In this document: in pieces, positions 8,574 to 18,736 of the stretch | How the letters are laid out: every line of letters starts with the position of its first letter | How positions within the stretch are numbered: the first letter of the stretch is position 1 | Assembly: GCF_040096455.1 (NCBI RefSeq) | Contig: NZ_JBBMER010000006.1 | Location: forward strand, 138,841-202,840 | Direction of reading: 5' to 3' | Length of the DNA: 64,000 nucleotides | Origin: Lachnospira rogosae | Lineage (GTDB): Bacteria > Bacillota > Clostridia > Lachnospirales > Lachnospiraceae | The notes under the pieces: generated by a model | What the model was told of the DNA's origin: nothing | The model's database searches: none | The model's input: the letters and a program-made list of their open reading frames with translations, nothing else | Position numbers and translations under genes: made by a program

Positions 8574-10508
8574 TTAAGATATAGCCCTTTCCAGCTTATC
8601 AAAGTAGTCTTTTAAATTAATAACAGGCTGTGGCTTAGCATATTTGTAACCCTGAATATAATCAAAGCCTTTATCTATGCTGTAAGATGCCTGCTCTTCA
8701 TTTTCAACGCCTTCAATTAATAATACAAATCCCTGTTCCTTGAATACGCTTGTAAGGTGAGATACAATATCCGATACAGCGGAGTTATCAAGAGATTTGT
8801 AAAGCAGTGTTTTATCGAACTTGATTGTGTTAAATGGACAGCCAATTATTCTTTCAAGGTTAGAGTATCCAGTTCCGAAGTCATCAAGATAGAACTTGAT
8901 ACCTGACTCATTAAGCTTTTCCATATTGTGAATAACCATATTGAAATCATCAAACATAGCACTTTCTGTAAGTTCAAGACGGATATGTTCTGGCATAATA
9001 TTATTGGAATTAATTATAGCCATAAGTTCATCAAAAAGATTACGATTAGATAATTCTGATGATGAACAATTGATAGTTATTGCATCAAAGTCATATTTCT
9101 TCTCAAATTCAGCTACAATCTTACATACCTTGTTAAGAATTATTCGCGTTAAAGTATGAATACAGTTATTCTTCTCAGCAATAGGTATGAACTTATCAGG
9201 ATATATGATTGTTCCATCAAGTGAGAGGCGCATAAGTGCCTCGGCCGTTCTAAAGCTGTTGTTATTAACGCTGAATATAGGCTGTGCATAGCATAATACA
9301 CGTTCGTCATCAAGGTCATTCTTATTGCGGATATCAAGAAGAAGCTGTTCAATCTTGTATGCCTCGTGAAATTCCTTGTAATCCTTATCTGTAGCAAGAT
9401 AACACTGATTGCCAGGTTCATTGGCAATTTTATTAAAAAGGTAGGCTGACATTGAGCTTAACTTATGTGTTGATGATACAACAGGATTGCTCTGGATAGC
9501 AGCTATTCTGTAGTTAATTGTGTAAGATGAAGCAGTCATATAATCAATTATTGCCATCTCCACATTATTGAGAAACTGCTTTATTTTGTTTTCATCCTTG
9601 ATATATAAAATCATAGCAAATTCATCATTGGTAAACCGGTAAATATGAACCATATGATGAAGCTTTTCAATTCGTCTGCATACATTAGCGGCTGTTTCTT
9701 CAACTTTTTCATTATGAATAGCATAATTTACATTTTTAAGCTGAGGAAAGTTAAGGTATACAACAAGAAATTTACGTTTCATTGATACACTGTCTGTAAA
9801 TCTTGCTTCAAAGGAGTGCATATTCTGACAGCCAATAAGTTCATCATATGGATTGCTGTGAAATAATATATAATATATTAAAAATGGTAATACATATGTG
9901 AGACTTGAAAATATTATATTGCTTGTCATAAATTGAACTGAAAGCATTATGAAATCTACTGGAATAAATATTAAAGCATATTTATTGACTACCTTTGGAA
10001 TTGAATGTTTATTTAATAATATGGATAAAAGGCATATTAAACAGGTTATTATGCCAAAGATAGCATAAAAATTAATATAATATTCTAATGGCAGTAAACC
10101 ATCAATTATATCCGGTAATTTACCAGATACTGCAAATGCAAAAACAGCAATAGCATAAGTACATCCGAATGATAATACTTTTGATTGCAGATTTTTCGTG
10201 TGATGTAATGTCCTTGTTGAAAGAAGACATATATACACATAGAGCATCATTAGTAATGCAAGGTATTCTGCTAAAAATGCTAACGACAGGAATAATCTTA
10301 ATTCTCTGTTAAACATATCGGTGTGAGCCTGACTATAAAAAAATGCAAGCTGCGTGGCAATAGATATCATCGATAAAAGTATTCCATAATGAATGATTTG
10401 GTATGAACTCGTCTTTCTTGGATTGGAGTATAACATAAGAAATGTCAAAAATCCGGCCACAATTAAGCTGATAAGTTCAGCAGTTACGTTACAATTCCCT
10501 ATAAACAT
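8574..10508 (-). CDS. Membrane GGDEF/EAL protein, probable c-di-GMP phosphodiesterase
   Basis: Protein of 644 residues. Residues about 1-215 form seven or so hydrophobic helices (a membrane sensor). A degenerate GGDEF domain follows in which the signature reads FTNDEF, so cyclase activity is unlikely. The C-terminal EAL domain keeps the usual functional segments: AEALMRL, INCSSSEL, LELTESA, YLDDFGTGYSNL, IKFDKTLL, IEGVE and QGY. Family knowledge predicts hydrolysis of c-di-GMP to pGpG, with the GGDEF half possibly sensing GTP. It is a single-gene unit. A second c-di-GMP-linked (HD-GYP) sensor occurs at 26,821. Confidence 0.9.
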   Translation of the reverse strand: MFIGNCNVTAELISLIVAGFLTFLMLYSNPRKTSSYQIIHYGILLSMISIATQLAFFYSQAHTDMFNRELRLFLSLAFLAEYLALLMMLYVYICLLSTRTLHHTKNLQSKVLSFGCTYAIAVFAFAVSGKLPDIIDGLLPLEYYINFYAIFGIITCLICLLSILLNKHSIPKVVNKYALIFIPVDFIMLSVQFMTSNIIFSSLTYVLPFLIYYILFHSNPYDELIGCQNMHSFEARFTDSVSMKRKFLVVYLNFPQLKNVNYAIHNEKVEETAANVCRRIEKLHHMVHIYRFTNDEFAMILYIKDENKIKQFLNNVEMAIIDYMTASSYTINYRIAAIQSNPVVSSTHKLSSMSAYLFNKIANEPGNQCYLATDKDYKEFHEAYKIEQLLLDIRNKNDLDDERVLCYAQPIFSVNNNSFRTAEALMRLSLDGTIIYPDKFIPIAEKNNCIHTLTRIILNKVCKIVAEFEKKYDFDAITINCSSSELSNRNLFDELMAIINSNNIMPEHIRLELTESAMFDDFNMVIHNMEKLNESGIKFYLDDFGTGYSNLERIIGCPFNTIKFDKTLLYKSLDNSAVSDIVSHLTSVFKEQGFVLLIEGVENEEQASYSIDKGFDYIQGYKYAKPQPVINLKDYFDKLERAIS

Positions 10509-10824
10509 ATAAGTTTCCCCCTGATAGTATAAACTACAGGTATGTATTATACACGAAAATTATTGTTTATACAATTCGTAAAATAATTCAAATACAATCA
10601 AAATAATTCAATCCAAGACAAAATCGATAAATATTATTTAATAATGAAACTATATTTGTATGGATATATTAAACAGGGTATACAATTAAAATATTTTATT
10701 GTATATATTATATAATAATGTGAACTTAAGAAAAATAAGAAAAATAGCAGATTAAATAATAAAGTGTATTAAACAGTAGTATTATGATAACTGTGTAATT
10801 AAGAATTAAGATTGGAGAAAAGAT
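10509..10824. promoter_or_regulatory. AT-rich divergent intergenic region
   Basis: No gene is seen. The region holds the promoters of the divergent EAL gene and the response regulator. TATAAT-like hexamers are frequent, but I could not assign a convincing -35/-10 pair. The regulator start at 10,825 has GGAG (10,813-10,816) in front of it. Confidence 0.4.
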
Positions 10825-11535
10825 ATGAGTAATATTTTATTAATAGAGGATAACGAAGCAATAATTATGGGGCTGGAATACCTTTTTACCAATAATGGTT
10901 ATAATGTCAGGGTTGCAAGAAGTGCATATCAGGCAAAGGAGATATTAGATAATGCAAAGGAAACTGAAAAATATAGAACTTTAATTGGAGCTGGTGATGT
11001 ATGGAACATAGATATTGTCATACTTGATGTAATGCTTCCTGATGGGGATGGCTTTTCGCTTTGCAGAAAGATTAAAGCTGATGATATAGCACCGGTCATA
11101 TTTCTTACAGCTAAAGATGAGGAGAAAGATGTTGTAATGGGGCTGGAGTTAGGCGCAGATGATTATGTTATAAAACCATTCCGCAATATGGAACTTCTAT
11201 CGAGAATTAAGAATGTGCTAAGAAGAAACCGGAGCGGTAACGAACTTACATTTGCAGATTTAAAGATGGACGTTGATATAAGAAAATTGTACAAGGCGGA
11301 TAATGAAGTTAAGCTCACAAAGCTTGAATTTGAGATATTAAAAATACTGTTACAAAATCCTAAAAAAGTATTTACAAGAGAAGAAATATTATCACATATA
11401 TGGGACTCAGCAGGCAACTTTGTAAATGATAATACACTTACAGTTACAATGAAAAGACTTCGTGATAAGATAGGCGATAAAGAAGGAAATATTATTGTGA
11501 CGGTGAGGGGTGTAGGTTACAGATTGTCAGATTAG
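10825..11535 (+). CDS. OmpR-family response regulator
   Basis: DNA-binding response regulator of 236 residues. The receiver domain (1-120) shows the acidic pocket LIEDNE, phospho-acceptor DVMLPDGDG, the TAKDE switch and the KPF lysine. The C-terminal winged helix (about 140-236) ends with VTVRGVGYRL. The receiver is slightly long, with an insertion around residues 48-60. It is paired with the histidine kinase at 11,659 and an ABC exporter, the order typical of peptide-antibiotic sensing and detoxification modules; by family precedent it would activate the exporter genes. Confidence 0.93.
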   Translation: MSNILLIEDNEAIIMGLEYLFTNNGYNVRVARSAYQAKEILDNAKETEKYRTLIGAGDVWNIDIVILDVMLPDGDGFSLCRKIKADDIAPVIFLTAKDEEKDVVMGLELGADDYVIKPFRNMELLSRIKNVLRRNRSGNELTFADLKMDVDIRKLYKADNEVKLTKLEFEILKILLQNPKKVFTREEILSHIWDSAGNFVNDNTLTVTMKRLRDKIGDKEGNIIVTVRGVGYRLSD

Positions 11536-11602
11536 AGCAATCTGCAATATATTATATCAGCAGAATGGACAGAATATTATAATGTGTTAGAAAGAATATG
11601 AA

Positions 11603-11649
11603 AATATAATAACAGATTAGAATGAATATAATGAATATAATAACAGATT
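11603..11649 (+). repeat. 16-bp direct repeat between regulator and kinase genes
   Basis: AATATAATAACAGATT occurs twice (11,603-11,618 and 11,634-11,649), period 31 bp, just before the kinase ribosome binding site. It may be simple local duplication; no function is evident. Confidence 0.6.
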
Positions 11650-11658
11650 GGAGAAAAT

Positions 11659-12960
11659 ATGGGTACATATAAGAATAAGCAGGCTGTTAAAAGTCTGTTA
11701 TTAACAGGTGTTGTGCTGGTTGTCGGCGTAGTGGTATATATGTCATGGATAGGCTGGTATACTAATAAGTACAAGAATATGGAGAATACATATATAAGAT
11801 GTATTATTGAAAATGTAATCAGCCAGTATCCGGACTTTGATATGGAAGAAATTGCGATTATATTAAATAAGTCCTACGGTGAACTTGAAAGCAGTACAAC
11901 ATCAGAAGAATTTTACAGTATATTAAGAAAAAATGGAATAACAGATAATACATTTTATATTAAAGATATGAGTGACATAAGAAATGTCAATATAATAGTC
12001 AGCACTTTAATTATTGGTGTAATGTCGGTATTGTTTATTATATGTTTTTACATATATCTGAGGAGAAGAAAGAATGCCATCGTCCAATTGCAGGATTATA
12101 TGGATAAAATATCACGCGGTAATTATGAGCTGGAAATAAATGATAATTCAGAAGATGAGCTTAGCAGTCTTAAGAATTCGTTATATAAAATTATGGTATA
12201 TATGAAGGAACAGGCAGACTCAGCCAGAATAAAAAAGGTTATGTTAGCACAGTCGGTATCTGACATATCACACCAGTTAAAGACACCACTTACCTCAACT
12301 CAGATTCTATTGGATAATCTTAATGATAATCCTGATATGGAATATGCTACAAGGAAGAAATTCATATATGAAGCTTTAAATCAGGTTAATGGAATGAGCT
12401 GGATGATTGTGACTATGCTTAAGTTGTCAAGAATTGATGCGGGTGTGGTGGAGTTCAATAACGAGAACATTTCCATTAATAAGATTATAGAAGAAGCGGT
12501 AGGTAATCTTGAGGTTATAGCAGAAATTAAAGCTGTTAGTATAGACATATATGTTCATAATTCAAATACAGATAATATTCATAAAGGGTCAGATAATAAA
12601 GTAAATAAATTGAACAAATCGGACATCTATATAAATGGCGATTACAACTGGAACAGGGAAGCATTACAGAATATTATTAAAAATGCAATTGAACATAGTA
12701 GACATAAAGGTACTGTAAAGATAAATATAACAGATAATGATGTGTATACAGCAGTGTATATAACTAACAGAGGTGATAAACTGAGTGACCAACGACAGAA
12801 GCAGATATTTGAACGATATTACAGTGAAGCTAAATACGAAGATAACAGTATGGGAATAGGACTTCCGCTTGCTAAGGCAGTAATTGAGAAGCAGGGAGGA
12901 TATATAAGCGTGGAGTCTGATGATGAAGAAACAGTGTTTATAGTTAAATATATAAAATAA
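11659..12960 (+). CDS. Sensor histidine kinase
   Basis: Membrane kinase of 433 residues. Two transmembrane helices (about 13-35 and 112-136) enclose a short extracellular loop of about 75 residues. A HAMP-like linker follows, then the HisKA helix with SDISHQLKTPLTS (His205) and an HATPase domain with the N-box NIIKNAIEHS and the MGIGLPLAKAV glycine box. An unusual Asn/Lys/Ser-rich insertion (about 295-322) precedes the N-box. The gene lies 123 bp behind its response regulator with GGAG at the start. The ABC exporter follows, suggesting antimicrobial peptide or envelope-stress sensing. Confidence 0.92.
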   Translation: MGTYKNKQAVKSLLLTGVVLVVGVVVYMSWIGWYTNKYKNMENTYIRCIIENVISQYPDFDMEEIAIILNKSYGELESSTTSEEFYSILRKNGITDNTFYIKDMSDIRNVNIIVSTLIIGVMSVLFIICFYIYLRRRKNAIVQLQDYMDKISRGNYELEINDNSEDELSSLKNSLYKIMVYMKEQADSARIKKVMLAQSVSDISHQLKTPLTSTQILLDNLNDNPDMEYATRKKFIYEALNQVNGMSWMIVTMLKLSRIDAGVVEFNNENISINKIIEEAVGNLEVIAEIKAVSIDIYVHNSNTDNIHKGSDNKVNKLNKSDIYINGDYNWNREALQNIIKNAIEHSRHKGTVKINITDNDVYTAVYITNRGDKLSDQRQKQIFERYYSEAKYEDNSMGIGLPLAKAVIEKQGGYISVESDDEETVFIVKYIK

Positions 12961-13057
12961 ATGTCACCGAAATGTCATTTTGCTTGTGTATATTGAGATA
13001 TGTAATAAAGCAACGCATATTTATAATCTATATTTACGACAGAAAGAGAGGCAGTAT

Positions 13058-13720
13058 ATGGAGATATTAAAGGTAGAACATCTTGTTAAACAATATGGCA
13101 AAGGTGACAATGCTGTACTTGCAGTAAATGACATTTCATTCAGCGTGGAACAAGGCGAGTTCGTAGCTATAGTGGGAAGTTCAGGAAGTGGTAAATCAAC
13201 ACTTCTTCACTTGCTTGGTGGTGTGGACAGACCTACAAGTGGAAAGGTATATATACAGGGTGAGGATATATATTCATTGAATAGTGATAAGATAGCAATA
13301 TTTAGAAGAAGACAGGTAGGGCTTATATATCAGTTCTATAACCTTATACCAATTCTTAATGTTAAGGAAAATATTACTTTACCTTGTGAGCTTGATGGCA
13401 GGACACCAGATAAAAAAGAACTTTGTGATCTTATTAATACTCTTGGTTTAAAGGACAGGGTGTCACATCTGCCTAATCAGTTATCAGGTGGACAACAGCA
13501 GAGGGTATCAATTGGCAGGGCACTTATTAATCACCCGGCAATACTTCTTGCGGATGAGCCGACAGGAAATCTTGACTCACGCTCAAGTGATGAAATTGTA
13601 GAATTATTAAAACTCTCTAATCAGAAATATAATCAGACAATTGTAATGATTACCCACAATCTTGAAATTGCAAAGATTGCAGACAGAATATTACGAATTG
13701 AAGATGGCAGGCTTGTATAA
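13058..13720 (+). CDS. ABC transporter ATP-binding protein (MacB/LolD type)
   Basis: ATPase of 220 residues energising the adjacent FtsX-type permease. It shows Walker A GSSGSGKST, Q-loop YQFYN, signature LSGGQQQR, Walker B ILLADEPTGNLD and switch histidine MITHN. The start at 13,058 follows GAGAGG; the upstream in-frame codons from 12,980 lack a ribosome binding site. Size and the PTGNLD motif place it with MacB/BceA-like ATPases that export peptides or work by mechanotransmission. It forms an operon with the two-component genes and the permease 109 bp downstream. Confidence 0.93.
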   Translation: MEILKVEHLVKQYGKGDNAVLAVNDISFSVEQGEFVAIVGSSGSGKSTLLHLLGGVDRPTSGKVYIQGEDIYSLNSDKIAIFRRRQVGLIYQFYNLIPILNVKENITLPCELDGRTPDKKELCDLINTLGLKDRVSHLPNQLSGGQQQRVSIGRALINHPAILLADEPTGNLDSRSSDEIVELLKLSNQKYNQTIVMITHNLEIAKIADRILRIEDGRLV

Positions 13721-13829
13721 AGATTATGAACAGGCACGAGTCTTATATAAATAGTTTCATAATTTTATAGGATTTTATAAGATATAGAATTATGTAAATT
13801 CATGAAACGGGCTGGAAAGGAGAGTTTAT

Positions 13830-16493
13830 ATGCAGATACTTAACAGGTTGACAATAAGGAATCTAAAGCTTAATAAAAAAAGAACAATTGTTACAATTAT
13901 TGGTATTATACTTGCAACGGCACTTCTGACTGCGGTTGCAGCTATGGCGGTAAGTTTAAAAGAAAGCATAACGTTAAGAGCAAAGAAGGTAGATGGAGAT
14001 TTTCATCTTCTCTTATATGATATGACTGATAAGGAAAAGGAGTCAGTTATTAATAACAGGCAGGTGGAAAGTTATTACGAAATGCACGAAGTTGGTTATG
14101 CAGTGCTTGACGGCTGTGTTAATGACAGTAAACCTTATGTTTATATTGAAGCACTTGATGGTGATACATTTAAAAAGGCAGAAATAAATGTAACATCAGG
14201 AAGACTTCCAGAAGATGACAGCGAAATAGTTATATCAAGTCATATTAAGACCAATGGTGGTGTTAAATATAATATTGGAGATGAGATTACATTTGATGTA
14301 GGCGACAGGACATATAATGGTAAAAAGCTTTATCAGAATGATGATTATAGAGAAGATGAGCTGCTTGATGTAAAGAAGACTAAGACGTATAAGGTTGTGG
14401 GAATATGTGACAGGCTTCCATATGGTGAAGAACCAAGAACTGCACCGGGTTATTCAGTCATTACATTTGCAAATAAGTCAGATACATCTTTGAATAAATC
14501 GGACATATATATCAGGTTTCATAAAAAGGTACTTAAAGACAGATATAATATAACTGCGGATATATTAGGTGTCGATAGAATTTTATTTAACAAGCAGTAT
14601 TCAGGCAGCCCAACAGATGAAGAGGCAGAGATATTAAAGAACCAGCTTGATAAGGCACATTCATATTACATTAATAACAGTCTTATAAAGTATGAAGTGT
14701 TTTATGATTCAAGTGTTGCATTTGTATATAATATGGCGGCTGTTGTTATGGTTATAATTATTATAACTTCAGCGGTATGTATAAGTAACAGCTTTGCTAT
14801 ATCTATTAACCAGAAGACTAAACAGTACGGAATGTTAGCTTCAATTGGTGCTACGCCACGCCAGATTAGAAAAAATGTTTTTTTTGAAGCTGCGTTTATG
14901 GGTGTAATAGGTGTTGCAGCAGGCATAGTCGTGGGTCTGTCAGCAAGTTATATTCTTGTCATATTGAGTAACAAAATGCTTATTGATACATTAGAAATGA
15001 GCATTGTGTATGCACCATCTTTATTAGGAGTGCTTTTATCAATTGTACTTGCGATAGTTACGATTGTATTGTCGGCATTAGTACCAGCAATAAGGGCTTC
15101 GCGAATGTCACCAATAATGGCTATCAATCATAGTGAAGATATCAAGATAAAATCTAAGTCATTAAGGACACCGGAATTAGTCAGTAAAGTATGGGGTGAA
15201 GGAGGTGTCCTTGCCTATAAGAATATGAAGCGTAACAAGAGAAAATACAGGGTAATCACTATTTCTATTGCGCTTAGTGTAATGACATTTATTGCTTTAT
15301 ATGGATTTATGAGTTTATTAACAGATTCAGCCAACAGATACGCTAATGGCAATATAGATTTAAGGGTGTATATGTCTTCATATAAAAGTATGTCTGTAGA
15401 TGAGGCTGATAAAAAAGTAAGTGATATTGTGAACAGGATAAATAATGAAACGAATATAACTGATTTTACATTTGCAAGAGGCTTTTATGCTTCATTAAAA
15501 GATGAACCAAAGTATAGTAGTGATTATAAGGAAGTAAATAAATATGAGGCAGGTTTATCAGAAAATACTGGTTACTATATAAGTATTATTTCATTAGGTA
15601 ATGAAGAATATGAAAAGTATATTAAAAAGCTTGGTATAAGCAAGGAAACTGCACAGAGCGGAGGAATACTTGTAGATAATACATATCAGTACATTAATAA
15701 TGGAAATAACGTAAAGTATTTTAATGTATATGATGGTTATAAAGCTGGTGATGTATTAACTTATAGAATTGATACTTCAAACAGCAGTAAATCATTGGAT
15801 AATAGTAAATCGTCAGATGATACAACATTTTACGATATAAAGATTGTGGCACTTAGCAATGAAAGGCCATTCGGATATGAAAATGCTTATACTTCTTATG
15901 GCTATCTTATTGTAAGTGATGATTATATGAATCAGTTTAATCCCGGGGATATTGATTGCAGTGTACTTCTTAATATTAACTGTGACGACCCTGATAAAGC
16001 ACAGGATATACTTGTGAATGAATTTGATATTGGGAAGAATAACATAGTTAATGCGGCACAGGAAAGAAGAAACAATGAAAATCTAATTCTGACAATCAAG
16101 ATATTCTTATATGGATTTATTGCTGTTGTTTCATTGATTGGAATTACAAATATATTTAATACTGTTACAACCGGAATGGAATTAAGAGGCAAAGAGTTTG
16201 CAATGCTTCAGTCGATAGGTATGACAAAGAGAGAATTTGATAAAATGATAAGGATGGAAAGTGTATTTTATGGAAGTAAAGCCCTTATAATTGGTGTAGT
16301 GTCAGGAACCCTGCTTTCTTATGTCATATATATAGCAGCAGGAGAGTCACAGTTAAGATATGTTTTTCCATTGCAGGCTATAGTTATTGCGGTTGTTGTT
16401 GTGATTATACTGCTTCTTGGAATTATGAAATATTCAATAGTCCAGATAAGAAAGCAGAATATTATAGAAACAATAAGAAATGAGAATATATAA
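13830..16493 (+). CDS. FtsX-domain ABC transporter permease
   Basis: Large permease of 887 residues with GGAAAGGAGAG in front of the start. The layout is: an N-terminal helix (about 17-38); an extracellular MacB-PCD-like region; three helices (about 290-420) of a first FtsX domain with the SIGATPRQIRKNVFFEA coupling motif; another helix near 475; a second extracellular region; and a second FtsX unit (about 755-880) with QSIGMTKREFDKMIRME. Two FtsX domains in one chain are typical of efflux/peptide-resistance permeases controlled by a neighbouring two-component system. The substrate is unknown. Confidence 0.88.
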   Translation: MQILNRLTIRNLKLNKKRTIVTIIGIILATALLTAVAAMAVSLKESITLRAKKVDGDFHLLLYDMTDKEKESVINNRQVESYYEMHEVGYAVLDGCVNDSKPYVYIEALDGDTFKKAEINVTSGRLPEDDSEIVISSHIKTNGGVKYNIGDEITFDVGDRTYNGKKLYQNDDYREDELLDVKKTKTYKVVGICDRLPYGEEPRTAPGYSVITFANKSDTSLNKSDIYIRFHKKVLKDRYNITADILGVDRILFNKQYSGSPTDEEAEILKNQLDKAHSYYINNSLIKYEVFYDSSVAFVYNMAAVVMVIIIITSAVCISNSFAISINQKTKQYGMLASIGATPRQIRKNVFFEAAFMGVIGVAAGIVVGLSASYILVILSNKMLIDTLEMSIVYAPSLLGVLLSIVLAIVTIVLSALVPAIRASRMSPIMAINHSEDIKIKSKSLRTPELVSKVWGEGGVLAYKNMKRNKRKYRVITISIALSVMTFIALYGFMSLLTDSANRYANGNIDLRVYMSSYKSMSVDEADKKVSDIVNRINNETNITDFTFARGFYASLKDEPKYSSDYKEVNKYEAGLSENTGYYISIISLGNEEYEKYIKKLGISKETAQSGGILVDNTYQYINNGNNVKYFNVYDGYKAGDVLTYRIDTSNSSKSLDNSKSSDDTTFYDIKIVALSNERPFGYENAYTSYGYLIVSDDYMNQFNPGDIDCSVLLNINCDDPDKAQDILVNEFDIGKNNIVNAAQERRNNENLILTIKIFLYGFIAVVSLIGITNIFNTVTTGMELRGKEFAMLQSIGMTKREFDKMIRMESVFYGSKALIIGVVSGTLLSYVIYIAAGESQLRYVFPLQAIVIAVVVVIILLLGIMKYSIVQIRKQNIIETIRNENI

Positions 16494-16548
16494 ATAAAAA
16501 TATATAGATGTAAATATAAAATGCAGATATATAAATAAAAATATATAG
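16486..16548 (+). repeat. 22-bp direct repeat across the permease stop codon
   Basis: A perfect 22-bp AT-rich sequence occurs at 16,486-16,507 (including the stop codon) and at 16,527-16,548, period 41 bp. It is probably a local duplication. Confidence 0.65.
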
Positions 16549-16583
16549 AAGAAAGTGTATGAAAGAGTAATAAAAGTATTACT

Positions 16584-16642
16584 TTGACAGAAACCGCTGA
16601 TTATAATATAATCTCTTATTGAAATACTACCATATTGGTAGG
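16584..16642 (+). promoter_or_regulatory. Consensus promoter with palindromic operator before tcdA
   Basis: TTGACA (16,584) and TATAAT (16,607) are separated by exactly 17 bp. Fifteen bases after the -10 lies a perfect inverted repeat CTACCATATTGGTAG (16,627-16,641), where a repressor would block initiation. The palindrome resembles operators of small dimeric regulators such as the Rrf2 family, but the regulator is not identified. Confidence 0.75.
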
Positions 16643-16675
16643 TTTAGTAATTAATAATTCAGAATGGAGATAAAG

Positions 16676-17440
16676 ATGTTAAATCAGTTTTCAAGAACAC
16701 AATTATTGCTAGGTGAAAGTGCAATGCAGGAACTAGCTAATAAGAGAGTTGCTGTATTTGGAATAGGCGGAGTAGGCGGTTATGCCTGTGAAGCACTTGT
16801 AAGAAGTGGCATAGGTGCATTTGACCTTATAGATGATGATAAAGTATGTCTTACTAATCTAAACAGACAGATTATAGCAACAAGAAAAACTGTTGGAAAG
16901 TATAAGACAGAGGTTATGAAAGAGAGAATGTTGGAGATTAATCCAAATGTTGATGTAAGAATTCATAATTGTTTCTTTCTTCCAGAAAATGCTGATGAAT
17001 TTCCATTTGATGAGTATGACTATATAATTGATGCGGTAGATACTGTTACAGCTAAGATTTCAATTATTATGAAAGCAAATGAACTTGGAATTCCTGTTAT
17101 AAGCAGTATGGGTGCTGGTAACAAGCTGGACCCGACAGCATTCAGGGTTGCAGATATATATAAGACAAGGGTGTGTCCTCTTGCGAAGGTTATGCGCCGT
17201 GAACTTAAGAAACGTGGCGTTAAGAAGCTTAAGGTTGTATATTCAGAAGAACAGCCAACAAGGCCAATCGAGGATATGTCGATAAGCTGTCGTACTAACT
17301 GCATATGCCCACCAGGAGCAGAACACAAATGTACAGAAAGACGTGATATTCCGGGAAGCGTGGCATTTGTGCCATCTGTTGTAGGGCTTATAATTGCTGG
17401 AGAGGTGATTAAGGATATCGCAGGGGTTAATGCAAAGTAG
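16676..17440 (+). CDS. tcdA: tRNA threonylcarbamoyladenosine dehydratase (HesA/MoeB/ThiF family)
   Basis: ATP-dependent enzyme expected to cyclise t6A37 of ANN-decoding tRNAs to ct6A. It has 254 residues; ATG 16,676 is chosen with GGAGA 7 bp before it. The E1-like Rossmann fold shows GIGGVGGYACEALVRSGIG, the DDDKVCLTNLNRQ adenylation site, and DAVDTVTAK. Conserved cysteines lie in SCRTNCICPPG, and the SSMGAGNKLDPTAF segment is characteristic of TcdA rather than MoeB/ThiF. It is a single gene with its own promoter and terminator. Confidence 0.88.
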   Translation: MLNQFSRTQLLLGESAMQELANKRVAVFGIGGVGGYACEALVRSGIGAFDLIDDDKVCLTNLNRQIIATRKTVGKYKTEVMKERMLEINPNVDVRIHNCFFLPENADEFPFDEYDYIIDAVDTVTAKISIIMKANELGIPVISSMGAGNKLDPTAFRVADIYKTRVCPLAKVMRRELKKRGVKKLKVVYSEEQPTRPIEDMSISCRTNCICPPGAEHKCTERRDIPGSVAFVPSVVGLIIAGEVIKDIAGVNAK

Positions 17441-17514
17441 GACTTATAGGATAAAATATTTTGATAGAAACAGCAAAGTAATTAAAGTGATTACAATATT
17501 TAATAAATAAACTA

Positions 17515-17577
17515 AAAGAACCTGAATGATAATGATATCAAGTGGCAATTGATATGATTATCATTCAGGTTCTTTTT
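17515..17577 (+). terminator. Intrinsic terminator after tcdA
   Basis: Long stem AAAAGAACCTGAATGATAAT with ATTATCATTCAGGTTCTTTT, ending in a T-run. Confidence 0.9.
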
Positions 17578-17992
17578 GGGAGAGTGATAACTACAAATTT
17601 AAGGGAGTAGGTAGTTATCTGTTTATGAAAAAGTTTATTGAAAGCAATGTCATATGTCTTTCAACAATGATTATATTAGAGGGAAAATGTGAACGTGATA
17701 TGTAAAAGATGTGAGTAAAATGTGAATTATAAAAACAAAATATAAACTAATGCAATAAGACTGATTATATATTATAATAACGTATGTTTCATTAAAGAAT
17801 ATTTCATCAAAGAAGATTTTAGCATATTACGCTTAGTTAATATGAAAAATATATATTATATTAAAGTATAGTATAAAATAATACATTTTATTCGTATATA
17901 CAATAAATAATTATCTATAAATAGCATAAAAGAGAGAAAAAGTGAGGGAAAGCGTGGAAAGGGAGAATATTTATAAAGGCAGTACATTTAAT
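17578..17992 (+). promoter_or_regulatory. AT-rich upstream region of the zinc-ribbon operon
   Basis: No convincing gene is present apart from a possible N-terminal extension of the next CDS (GTG at 17,942 or 17,954). The sequence is strongly AT-rich and should contain the promoter of the four-gene operon; I cannot single out one promoter. Confidence 0.4.
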
Positions 17993-18736
17993 ATGAAATG
18001 TCAGTATTGTGGGGCAGTGCTTAATCTGACCGATGAGGTGTGTCCGCATTGTGGCAGGAAGAATAGGGCAGGGGAAGCCTATAAAAAAGATTATGACAAA
18101 TATCAGTCAAAAGTTAATACGGCGGAAAAATCAATAAGCGCACAGCAGCTGTATACAGTAAAAGTGCTTGTGCGTGGAGTGGCTATAGCGGTGCTTCTTG
18201 CAATGTTTATTGGTCTGGTGGTGTATATGCTTACACACGACTGGTATTTTATTAAGCAGAAAAATGCTGTTAGTGAATATGATACGGTGACAGCCACGTT
18301 AGACAGATATTGGGAGAATGAAGATTACTATGATTTCTTTAATTATAGTGACAGCATTAATATATCAGGCTGGTCAGATGGTCCGTATCTTGATTATCAC
18401 CCACAGATAGAGGCTGCACAGATATACATATTTGTGAATAATTATATAAGTGAATATCTTGCCGCGGATAATATATTTTATAAGAATAAGGCACTGACAG
18501 ATATTTGTGGTCTGCTGGATGAATTTTATGATTTGGATAACCTTCATTATATATATGGAAAGCTTGCGGTTGGAGATACGTCTGATGAGAAAGTAGAACA
18601 GATTTATAAGAATATGGATGCAATATTAAAGACATATTTTTATGTGAGTGATGAACAGGTGCAGGCTATAAGGACGGCGGATAGTACGCAAATCCAACTT
18701 ATTATAGAAGAAAGTGTGAAAAATAAGTATGAATAA
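17993..18736 (+). CDS. Zinc-ribbon single-pass membrane protein
   Basis: Protein of 247 residues from ATG 17,993; upstream GTG codons at 17,942 and 17,954 (the latter with GAGGG in front) are alternatives. The N-terminal CxxC...CxxC zinc ribbon (MKCQYCG, CPHCGRKN) is followed by a linker, one transmembrane helix (about 53-77) and a C-terminal domain of about 165 residues, presumably outside. Its last 35 residues (LKTYFYVSDEQVQAI then a QLIIEES helix) match the end of the product at 19,045. Four genes overlap or lie close together. I recognise no named family beyond the ribbon. Confidence 0.72.
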   Translation: MKCQYCGAVLNLTDEVCPHCGRKNRAGEAYKKDYDKYQSKVNTAEKSISAQQLYTVKVLVRGVAIAVLLAMFIGLVVYMLTHDWYFIKQKNAVSEYDTVTATLDRYWENEDYYDFFNYSDSINISGWSDGPYLDYHPQIEAAQIYIFVNNYISEYLAADNIFYKNKALTDICGLLDEFYDLDNLHYIYGKLAVGDTSDEKVEQIYKNMDAILKTYFYVSDEQVQAIRTADSTQIQLIIEESVKNKYE

